Of a stretch of DNA of 64,000 nt, positions 57,158-64,000 are shown piece after piece. Position 1 is the stretch's first letter. Every line of letters starts with the position of its first letter. Under the pieces are notes generated by a model. It had not been told where the DNA came from and ran no database searches. It saw nothing but the letters and a program-made list of their open reading frames with translations. Location: NCBI RefSeq assembly GCF_001908105.1, contig NZ_MKGQ01000018.1, forward strand, positions 10,737 to 74,736, given 5' to 3'. This DNA comes from Xenorhabdus eapokensis. GTDB lineage: Bacteria; Pseudomonadota; Gammaproteobacteria; Enterobacterales; Enterobacteriaceae. Position numbers and translations under genes: made by a program.

Positions 57158-58315
57158 CTACTCCGAATAATTTGCCAATATTTCAGCGATAGGTTCAGCT
57201 AGCCACTTGCCTCGCCAGCCTCTGATTAATTCGGGTTGATACTCTAGTGATTTCAATTTCCAATGCCAACAAAGTAATTGATTAATTTGACGGCGAGAAG
57301 CCAGTAGTTCGGCACTAAAATGATGGGATTCCCCTATCTGAGTAACCAAAGATTTAATTTCTTTAAACGCTTTACGATATCCAGGGTAATCAACCAAATT
57401 CACAATTTGAGCCGGACATTCTTCTTCTGGAATATCTCTGCTCTGCACAACCATCGCCAACAATCGACGACCATGACAACGAATTTCTTGCCCACTCAAT
57501 CCCAAGGCATCCAATTCTGCCAAAGACGTTGGCATATAACGAGCCACCTGCCATAAATTTTCTTCTCGGATCACAAAATTGACCGCCAGATCACGCTCAC
57601 GAGCTTGATTTAAACGCCAGGCAGCCAGTTTTTTCAAACAGGCTAATTGCCTTGGCCGCAATTGCCATGCATTACCGATACTTTTATAAGCATATTCTGG
57701 CATCAATACTTCTTTACGGCGTTGGGCTATTAAATTACTTTCATCTTTTGCCGCATCCAAATATCCCGCCAGCTCTGTTTTTTCCATCAAGATATCGGCT
57801 AGCGGTAATAAATAGTAGACATCTGCCGCAGCATACTGACATTGCTTTTCGCTCAGTGGCCGAGCCAGCCAATCAGTGCGGGATTCACTCTTATCCAATT
57901 CGATATGCAAATATTCAGCAACCAATGTTGCAAAACCGCATGACATAGGATAACCAATAAATGCGGCCAGTACCTGAGTATCAATCATGGGTTCCGGCAA
58001 ACACTGGAAACTATTACTAAAAACCTCTAAATCTTCACTACCCGCATGAATAAATTTTAATACGTTCGGATCGGTCAATAACTCCCTAAAAGGCTGCCAT
58101 TGCGAAATTTCGAGGGGATCAATCAGAGAAAGCTGTTCACCATCAAACAGTTGGATCAAACCTAATTGGGGATAATACGTCCGCGTACGTACAAATTCAG
58201 TATCTAGTGCAATTTTTGCTTGTTTTTTTGCCTGCTCACAGGTGGACTGCAATTGGGCATCGGTAGTAATCAACTGATAATTACAATTTGATAAAAAAAT
58301 ATTATTTAAATACAT
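57158..58315 (-). CDS. rnd: Ribonuclease D
   Basis: A 385-residue RNase D. DEDD exonuclease motifs are 'IALDTEFVRTRTYYPQLGLI' (motif I), 'FIHAGSEDLEVFSN' (II) and 'QCQYAAADVYYLLPLADIL'-like text for III, followed by HRDC domains. It trims the 3' ends of tRNA precursors. It is about ten residues longer at the N terminus than E. coli Rnd; a non-AUG start near 'NYQLITTD' is possible. It lies next to minCDE, with prophage debris beyond it. Confidence 0.94.
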   Translation of the reverse strand: MYLNNIFLSNCNYQLITTDAQLQSTCEQAKKQAKIALDTEFVRTRTYYPQLGLIQLFDGEQLSLIDPLEISQWQPFRELLTDPNVLKFIHAGSEDLEVFSNSFQCLPEPMIDTQVLAAFIGYPMSCGFATLVAEYLHIELDKSESRTDWLARPLSEKQCQYAAADVYYLLPLADILMEKTELAGYLDAAKDESNLIAQRRKEVLMPEYAYKSIGNAWQLRPRQLACLKKLAAWRLNQARERDLAVNFVIREENLWQVARYMPTSLAELDALGLSGQEIRCHGRRLLAMVVQSRDIPEEECPAQIVNLVDYPGYRKAFKEIKSLVTQIGESHHFSAELLASRRQINQLLCWHWKLKSLEYQPELIRGWRGKWLAEPIAEILANYSE

Positions 58316-58428
58316 TATGTTACATAACCATAAATTCTAATAAAATATAACAATGTACACAGTTATGTACACACAATAAAAAATCTCAAACGTCCTTTAC
58401 TCGGATAGCTGTTTCTATAGTATTAGAC

Positions 58429-58650
58429 ATGCTTTTCACTTACCACAACTTTGAGAAATTTACTCCAAGGGATATCAGGAGAACCTTTAAGACACTTGCA
58501 GGGGAAATGGGGATCAGTTCTGAGATGAGGGATAGATTGCAAAACCACAAAAAACCCGGTGTTTCAACCAAGCACTATGACCGTTACGATTACCTGAAAG
58601 AAAAACGGGAAATTGTAGAGCAATGGGAAAGGAAATTACTATCACTATAG
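58429..58650 (+). pseudogene. C-terminal fragment of a phage tyrosine integrase
   Basis: About 73 residues (open frame extends further 5' to about 58387) match only the C-terminal end of phage integrases. Visible are 'FTPRDIRRTFKTLAGEMGIS' with the catalytic Arg and the nucleophile region 'STKHYDRYDYLKEKRE'. The N-terminal two-thirds are missing. It lies right beside rnd and ahead of tail genes, marking the decayed end of a prophage. Confidence 0.8.
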
Positions 58651-58665
58651 GGCAGAAATCTGCCC
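58650..58665 (+). terminator. Hairpin after the integrase fragment
   Basis: GGGCAGA and TCTGCCC directly overlap the fragment's stop codon; the effective loop is AAAT, and only TTC follows. Confidence 0.5.
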
Positions 58666-58695
58666 TTCAACATAAATGGGCTTTCAAATCCCACA

Positions 58696-58715
58696 CCTCC
58701 GTTTGAAACGGAAGG
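58696..58715 (+). repeat. Hairpin element copy 1
   Basis: CCTCCGTTTGAAACGGAAGG forms a stem-loop and matches the copy at 58909 in 17 of 20 positions. Confidence 0.5.
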
Positions 58716-58908
58716 AAAGCGGGGTTGTCGACCAGTAAAAGTAATAAAATCAATAAGTTTATCCCTTTTGTCCAGCACGTAAATCAACTATTGGGATTTC
58801 CGTAATGGTTGAGCCAAAGTGAGGACTACGGTATTCTTCGAGGTCACTGAGTTAATGACCTCGACAACAGGACTCCTTAAACTAAAGGAATTCCTGTAGT
58901 TATTCACG

Positions 58909-58928
58909 CCTCCGGTTGAAGCGGAAGC
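58909..58928 (+). repeat. Hairpin element copy 2
   Basis: CCTCCGGTTGAAGCGGAAGC has the same hairpin shape as the copy at 58696. Two of the three differences fall at paired positions (T to G with A to G), so the stem stays paired. Confidence 0.5.
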
Positions 58929-59137
58929 ATGCTGAATTGTATTACCCATCTGATAAATTCTATTAATTCCCCACCTGTCATTTTATGTCATCCTGCCAAC
59001 AAAACATGCAATCTATCAAATATAGTCAAGCTGTACTCTCCAGTATTGATGAACCGATTTTATTGATGTTCACAGGCGGAGTAGTATCCCACCGCCTTCA
59101 TGTTACTTAGCAATTGTATTGTTGATGAAATGAGGGA

Positions 59138-59626
59138 ATGAATATGCAAGATAAAAAGCCTGATGTACCGACACAACAATCATGGGAAGACTTTGGTTAC
59201 ACCGCTTTACCTGTTGGTGTTCCTGTTCCTTGGCCGTCAGAGATTCCACCGGATGGCTGGCTTAAATGTAATGGTGAAGCATTTGATAAAGAAAAATATC
59301 CGAAGCTTGCCCTTGCTTATCCATCTGGTGTGCTACCCGATTTAAGAGGTGAGTTTATTCGTGGCTGGGATGATGAGCGAGGAGTAGACTCGAATCGCAA
59401 TGTTTTATCATGGCAAGTTGATACATTCGCAAGGCATAATCACAGCATTAAAACTACAGAAAGTTCTATAACTGCTAATGATAATGCTGATCCCGTTCGC
59501 GGCGAAATGCCCGGCTCAGTCAACAGTTTGGGTAGTATTGGTGGAGATAAATCTATTGGCATGACTGGTGATAACGAAACCCGCCCTCGTAACGTAGCTT
59601 TCAATTACATAGTCAGAGCCGCTTAA
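59138..59626 (+). CDS. Phage tail collar domain protein
   Basis: A 162-residue protein with the tail-collar fold: 'EIPPDGWLKCNGEAFDKEKY', 'GVLPDLRGEFIRGWDDERGV' and the C-terminal 'RPRNVAFNYIVRAA', the usual end of tail fibres of the phage collar family. It is short for a complete fibre and may be the distal, receptor-binding end of a tail fibre or a stand-alone form. A GAGGGAATG ribosome binding site precedes the start. It is convergent with the next fibre gene, on the opposite strand. Confidence 0.88.
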   Translation: MNMQDKKPDVPTQQSWEDFGYTALPVGVPVPWPSEIPPDGWLKCNGEAFDKEKYPKLALAYPSGVLPDLRGEFIRGWDDERGVDSNRNVLSWQVDTFARHNHSIKTTESSITANDNADPVRGEMPGSVNSLGSIGGDKSIGMTGDNETRPRNVAFNYIVRAA

Positions 59627-59642
59627 TTCCGAGCAATAGTCT

Positions 59643-59663
59643 AACCCGCAACTTCTGCGGGTT
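59643..59663 (+). terminator. Terminator of the tail collar gene
   Basis: AACCCGCA and TGCGGGTT form an 8-bp stem followed by TACTTTATT. Confidence 0.75.
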
Positions 59664-59739
59664 TACTTTATTCCCCCACTTCCCCCCACCTCACATTCCA
59701 CACCGAATCTGCTGGCATAAGGGGCATAGTACCCCTATA

Positions 59740-61017
59740 TTATTTTGACTCAGATAATCTTTGTTGCTGATTCCAGATAGAATTCTCTGGCATCTGGACA
59801 CGGACAGATATAGACCGACCGGCAGGAATATCAATCGGGTCACCGTCAGCGTAGCCCTCTCGTGTATTTCTGGCGAATGTGGGTGCGTCGGTGTGCTCTC
59901 GGTGGTAGGTCATGATTTTGATGGAACCATCCGGTAGCACTTTGTAATCAACCCAAATCAACGGCTGTTTATTTTTACACAGCGGTATCTCAACCCCACC
60001 ATCAACACCGCCCCATGCGGCATCGGCATTGAATCCCAGCACGTTTTTGATGAGATAGACGCCCTCGGACAGACGTTCAACGGTAGCGCCCTCGGATTCG
60101 TCGTTGGTGGTAAATTTACCATCAGCGTAGATTTGGACGATGGGGGAACTCTTACGTATGTAGCCGTTGCCATCTGACCATGAATTCAATTCGCTCCAAA
60201 CTCGTTTCCAGGCTCCTTCTTTACCCTCCCATAACGTCCCAGCGCCTACCCATTTCGCGCCTCTTATGGCTTCGGTGGCATAAACATCTCCTGTTACTGT
60301 TCCTCCTGTCAGTGCCAATGCTCCTATTTGGGTTGCATTAGGGGGGTAGGCCTCGCTGTACGCCCGCGACCATCCTCCAGTATCATGACAGTCATATAAT
60401 TTACTGCCGCCAATCCAGCCTTTCGCTTCGATATCACTGGCAGTCCAAACTTTCCCCTCAATGGTTCCGCCTGTTTTAGGGTAGGCATTTACCGCCTGAT
60501 CTACCGTTCCCGCCAAACCAATATTCCTCACAAATTCCGCTTTATTCGGAATATCTGCCCCGTTCTGCGCTTTTTCGAGGCGGTTATCAATAGACTGGTT
60601 GAGTTGAGCGATGTTTTCATACAACGCCTTAATCGACTGTAACGATACCGTTTGACCATTCGGCAAGGTCACATCTACCACATCATCCTGTGACATCCAT
60701 TTGTCCATGTTCTGGAGGAACAGGGTAATGTAGCTGGCGTTGGCTAAAATATGCCTGACCCCATCCGAAATGGAATTCGGAACGGTGGTCTGAATCTGGT
60801 ATTTCACGTTATTCAGGGTAACGGGAATGGTATCGGCCAATACCAGTTCGGTATCGGAGTTCACCGCCTGAATCATGTGGATTAAATTGTTGTTGCCTGA
60901 CCGGATTAATATAATCTGTCCGGGCGCAACGCCGTTGATATTCGATATAAATTGCGTGCCCGTGCCGCGGACAATAGCCGAGCCGGACACGGTGGAAATT
61001 GTGCCTGTATAGTACAT
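59740..61017 (-). CDS. Phage tail fibre protein
   Basis: A 425-residue fibre protein. The N-terminal segment 'GTISTVSGSAIVRGTGTQFI' is the usual beginning of lambdoid tail-associated proteins, the middle has 'FVRNIGLAGTVDQAVNAYPK' and 'TGGTIEG' repeats typical of fibre shafts, and the C terminus is unique. It attaches to the phage tail and likely binds host receptors. It lies 18 bases after the 343-residue gene in the same transcript. Confidence 0.75.
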   Translation of the reverse strand: MYYTGTISTVSGSAIVRGTGTQFISNINGVAPGQIILIRSGNNNLIHMIQAVNSDTELVLADTIPVTLNNVKYQIQTTVPNSISDGVRHILANASYITLFLQNMDKWMSQDDVVDVTLPNGQTVSLQSIKALYENIAQLNQSIDNRLEKAQNGADIPNKAEFVRNIGLAGTVDQAVNAYPKTGGTIEGKVWTASDIEAKGWIGGSKLYDCHDTGGWSRAYSEAYPPNATQIGALALTGGTVTGDVYATEAIRGAKWVGAGTLWEGKEGAWKRVWSELNSWSDGNGYIRKSSPIVQIYADGKFTTNDESEGATVERLSEGVYLIKNVLGFNADAAWGGVDGGVEIPLCKNKQPLIWVDYKVLPDGSIKIMTYHREHTDAPTFARNTREGYADGDPIDIPAGRSISVRVQMPENSIWNQQQRLSESK

Positions 61018-61035
61018 GGTGTGGTTCCTGAGAGG

Positions 61036-62067
61036 TTAGAAGTAGTCGTCGAAGTTGATTGCGTAGATATCGTAGTCGATGGATTTATAGCTAAAATTGT
61101 TCAACTGAAAATATTCAAAATCCATTCTCCCTGCCTCGCTCACTGAAATAGCTCGGCCTGAGAATTTGAAGCCTGAATCAGCAAAGCGCCATCTGTTTCT
61201 GCCTACGTTTCTGACCAGCTTAGCCAGCCGATTAACGTGCACCATCGGGCGGGCAATGGTTTTAGCAGAACCGCTCCCATTTCTCACCGCAATCATTTCA
61301 CCCGTAAAAAAAGGCGCATAAGAGGAGGAATAGGTCATTTGCCCTGAGGCGTTATAGATGGCGATACCCCAATCCGGCTTCTGTAACGCAAATCCGCTGG
61401 AGAAAATGACGACATACACCTCACAGGCAACATCATTGTTCACGACAACCCGGTCATGCGTCATACCGATTGACGCACCATCGGTTTCTGTTCGGGCAAA
61501 TACCAGGCATTGCTCCCGGTTAGGAATGGAATCCGGCACCCGCCATTGTCCATTTTTCCCCAGCGTGAATTTTCCACGATAGACACAGTAACCCAGCCGA
61601 TTTTTGTCTGTAATCGTCGATACGCCGTTCATCCCCGCTAATTTGATGCCAAATGAGCCAGTTTGTTTGGGGTAGCCGCAAACCTGAATATAAAAATGGT
61701 TGTCGTCATCGAAATTAGGTACAAATGCGTCGATTAACGCCCCCATTACGGTTTGGTGTCTGATGGGAATATCATTGTATTCAAAATGCAGGTATTGACC
61801 CTCCATTCTGATATTTTCAATCCTGATATCGACAATAGAAGAAACCATCCCCCTAAACCCAACCATCACCGTTTTTGTAGGTATCAGGACGATGTTAAAA
61901 TCCTGCGACTCAGGAATATGGCGTGACTGTCTCCATCCGTATTGTCGGTAATCGTCGTATAACGCCACCTTCACTGTGCGAATCAGGCTCAATGTCTGTG
62001 CCCGGTCAGAATCCAGATAGTAAGGTTTACCCCCGTCACCAGGATGCACCATCATTCCCCAACTCAT
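61036..62067 (-). CDS. Phage tail-associated protein, unknown
   Basis: A 343-residue protein starting 'MSWGMMVHPGDGGKPYYLDS'. Its position between the gpJ-like gene and the fibre, with a four-base start/stop overlap with the former, indicates a tail-tip or fibre-linked protein. I recognise proteins of this general type downstream of J in lambdoid prophages but no defined fold. It appears intact. Confidence 0.65.
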   Translation of the reverse strand: MSWGMMVHPGDGGKPYYLDSDRAQTLSLIRTVKVALYDDYRQYGWRQSRHIPESQDFNIVLIPTKTVMVGFRGMVSSIVDIRIENIRMEGQYLHFEYNDIPIRHQTVMGALIDAFVPNFDDDNHFYIQVCGYPKQTGSFGIKLAGMNGVSTITDKNRLGYCVYRGKFTLGKNGQWRVPDSIPNREQCLVFARTETDGASIGMTHDRVVVNNDVACEVYVVIFSSGFALQKPDWGIAIYNASGQMTYSSSYAPFFTGEMIAVRNGSGSAKTIARPMVHVNRLAKLVRNVGRNRWRFADSGFKFSGRAISVSEAGRMDFEYFQLNNFSYKSIDYDIYAINFDDYF

Positions 62068-63845
62068 ATTTTTCCCACCTTAACCCGTAATATGCCACTG
62101 CCGTCAAAGACCGCCAGTCCGGTGTGGTCTAGTGCTACCCGCGCCCCGCTGGCCGAACTGCGCATCTCAAACGCACCGGATTTTGGCAGGTTCCAGCCAC
62201 CATACGGCCAGTTATCCGAGCGTAACCCGTCCGCGATTTTTGCCATCGTAATAGAGGCGTTTGAGATTTTGGCGTTAGTAATGCTGCCATTTTCGATAAA
62301 CGCATCCCTGATAAACACCTGACAATTCTTCACCGCCATAAACGGTTCTAATTTGCCGTTAGCTGGGTTAAAAAACGCAAAGTTGTTGGCAGAAAACCCG
62401 ATATACGATTCCAGATTGCCATTCTTGAATTCACCGCTAATCACCATGCCACCTGCGTTATATTTTGTCCCATTGCGGTTAATGGTGATGTTTACGCTGT
62501 GGATGGCGTATCCGGCATTCTGACTGAATTCCGCCTGCATCTTGCTACTAATTACCGCTGACTGCTCTTTAAACTGAGCCTGTGTACGCTGCTCACTCTC
62601 AGCCAGAGCCGAATCCACTTTCGTAATGGCCTTTTTGTTCTCGGATACACTCGCCTTAATGTCGTTCTGTATTTCCGCTTTTACCTCAGTGATTTGTTGC
62701 GCCCATGCCGTTTGTGAGTCAGCAAAGACCCGATTTAGGCGTCTGATTTCTGCCTTATTCTCCCCATCCTTCACGATTAATTCATGGGCATTACGATAAA
62801 TATCTGCCCCGTTAATCAGCGCAGCCTCAGCCTGATAGTCCAGTTGCGATTGCAGGCGCTTACCCGCTTCGGCGGTGAGGAATTGGTTACCTAACTTCTC
62901 CACTATCTCCGTGGTATTATCATTGGGTTGGCCGGAACCTTCGATAAATGGCGACTTACCATAGGTATTGATTGTCCTGATATAGAACCAGTACGTTGTT
63001 CCGGCCTTTAATTGATCTTTTATCCAGAAGTTACCCTGTCCCAATCGGTCAGCATGGTTAATAACCGCCGATTCATGGGTAAAATCCAGTTGTTTCTCGC
63101 TGAACCAGAACTCAAACGTGTGACCGAAAGAGGCAACATCTCCCTGACGGGGAACAATAGTCAGAGAGAAGAAACCGGGGGTGATCTCCACGTTCACAGG
63201 TGGAGGCGGTGCCTGAATGGAAAACTCAAAAACAGCAGGGGCTGACATGGCACCGGCTGCATTCACTGCCCTGACCTCGGCACGATAGTTACCCCGCACC
63301 AGCCCTGAAATATTGACCGATTCACCAGGAACTTGAATAGTCTGAATAATGCGATCATCCTGAAAGATGGCGACACGGTTAAAAGCTACTTCACTGACAT
63401 TGCGCCATGACAAGATACCCTGTATCACATCTCCCAGCGTTTGGGGAATGAAGTTCAGTGATATAGGCGCGCCTACACCCCCGACAGGTAACCGGGTAAA
63501 AGGCGGGCGCTCAAACGGCTTGCCGATGACATCTTCATACACATAAGCACCGTCTTCTTCCAGTGTCAGTTCCGCACCATCGAGGGCACTAAACCGCCAG
63601 TCGATCACCCTGAATTCTAAATCGGTAATACCCAATGTTGGCAGGTTGAGCCTGACCACCTGACCGGGGCGATAGGCGTAACCGTCCAGATTCATCTTCA
63701 ACTGCACCCGACGCGCTAACCGCTTACGGCGTAAATATTGGTGAGCCAACCGTTGTGCCTGATAAGGGGACGTGACAAATCGAAAATCAATATTTTCCTT
63801 AATTTCCAGCCCGTCCTCTGCCACCCATTCACTCCTGACAATAGG
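62064..63845 (-). pseudogene. gpJ-like tail tip/host-specificity protein, N-terminus removed by IS
   Basis: About 590 residues of a lambda gpJ-like central tail tip protein. Visible are 'TSPYQAQRLAHQYLRRKRLA', 'YRPGQVVRLNLPTL', a fibronectin type III pair ('LSWRNVSEVAFNRVAIFQDD', 'AGTTYWFYIRTINTYGK'), a helical region with Ala/Glu repeats and a C-terminal DUF1983-type domain. gpJ proteins are usually above 1000 residues. The coding text here begins directly at the IS50-like end (63846), so the N-terminal half is missing or displaced beyond the insertion. The apparent GTG start at 63860 lies inside the IS sequence and is not a genuine start. Confidence 0.85.
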
Positions 63846-63864
63846 CTGTCTCTTGATCACATCT
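63846..63864 (-). repeat. IS50-like terminal inverted repeat
   Basis: CTGTCTCTTGATCACATCT matches the IS50 inside end, CTGTCTCTTGATCAGATCT, at 18 of 19 positions, from memory of the Tn5 ends. It overlaps the transposase stop codon, as the inside end does in IS50. Confidence 0.85.
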
Positions 63865-64000
63865 ATAGCTCAAGAGACTGTGCAAGCAAGTAACCCTCAA
63901 GGATGGTTTGTAATATGAACCATCCTTCCCATAGTCTTTCCCATCCTACTCGACCATTACGTTTTGAATCGTACCAACCCGCAAGCTTTCCGAGGTTAAT
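63863..64000 (-). CDS. Transposase C-terminus, Tn5-like (partial)
   Basis: The last 45 codons of a transposase are in frame from the window edge to a TAG at 63863-63865. Visible are 'LGKLAGWYDSKRNG', then 'WERLWEGWFILQTILEGYLL', and the end 'AQSLEL'. This matches the C-terminal dimerisation end of Tn5/IS4-family transposases ('LGKLGGFMDSKRTG', 'LWEGWEAL' in Tn5). The rest lies outside the window. Confidence 0.85.
   Translation of the reverse strand: MNLGKLAGWYDSKRNGRVGWERLWEGWFILQTILEGYLLAQSLEL

Larger units (their letters stand above)
58651..59137. other. Hairpin-rich non-coding gap in the prophage remnant
   Basis: In 487 bases without a gene lie at least four hairpins. Two are copies of one element (58696-58715 and 58909-58928); the others are CGAGGTCA/TGACCTCG (58839-58863) and CAGGACTCCTT/AAGGAATTCCTG (58868-58896). 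It may contain an attachment site or IS200/IS605-type ends. Confidence 0.5.
63846..64000 (-). mobile_element. IS50/Tn5-like (IS4 family) insertion sequence, right-edge partial
   Basis: The element begins at 63846 with a 19-bp end nearly identical to the IS50 inside end and runs past the window edge. Only the end of the transposase gene is visible. It interrupts the gpJ-like tail gene. The other end and the target duplication are outside the window. Confidence 0.85.

Noticed and set aside
63858..63860. GTG start codon of the gpJ-like frame
   Set aside because: It lies inside the IS50-like terminal repeat, so the true gene began further upstream before the insertion.

Overview
The window looks like a chromosome segment of an AT-rich enterobacterium of the Morganellaceae, most likely Photorhabdus or Xenorhabdus. 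The evidence is the core-gene content and synteny blocks (fnr-uspE, pntAB/ydgH/ydgI, hrpA/azoR, ydbH-ynbE-ydbL/ldhA, ycgLMN/minCDE/rnd), mixed with accessory genes typical of insect and nematode associates: a subtilase autotransporter, a trypsin-like secreted protease, a PI-PLC-like protein, fimbriae, small-molecule enzymes and prophage tail genes. The genus is inferred; no rRNA or other marker is present.

Layout. (1) 0.1-9.8 kb: small accessory modules. These are an Old Yellow Enzyme reductase, a LysR regulator facing an MFS pump, an ASCH protein, a DUF2946 protein with a TonB-dependent copper receptor, a MarR regulator divergent from a DMT exporter and FMN reductase, and a GNAT acetyltransferase. 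(2) 10.2-15.0 kb: two secreted serine proteases followed by near-identical terminator hairpins. (3) 15.0-18.0 kb: two SAM methyltransferases and an MFS transporter. (4) 18.0-24.7 kb, all on the minus strand: the most unusual block. It has a tight three-gene operon (Fe(II)/2-oxoglutarate oxygenase, a radical-SAM-like protein with a non-canonical Cys cluster, and a short RlmN-like radical SAM enzyme), a large tyrosine-decarboxylase-like PLP enzyme with a structured 5' leader, and an orphan DmsC-like membrane anchor divergent from fnr.

(5) 24.9-34.7 kb: conserved genes fnr, uspE, pntBA, ydgH and ydgI, interrupted by an orphan tyrosine recombinase next to a structured non-coding gap. (6) 35.0-41.1 kb: a small Cys-containing exported peptide, then a four-gene chaperone-usher fimbrial operon with a possible leader peptide and hairpin. 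A 16-bp exact direct repeat lies on each side of the fimbrial operon. (7) 41.3-50.6 kb: hrpA, azoR, the ydbH-ynbE-ydbL envelope operon and ldhA. (8) 50.7-52.1 kb: a PI-PLC-like gene with a C-terminal three-fold repeat, split by a frameshift at a run of eight T's. (9) 52.5-58.3 kb: ycgN, ycgM, a MltB-type transglycosylase, ycgL, minCDE and rnd. (10) 58.4-64.0 kb: prophage debris made of an integrase tail end, a hairpin-rich gap, tail collar and tail fibre genes, and a gpJ-like gene cut by an IS50/Tn5-like element that runs off the right edge.

Protein families were assigned by reading motifs, without database searches. Start codons were corrected where Shine-Dalgarno sequences or family length favoured an internal start.
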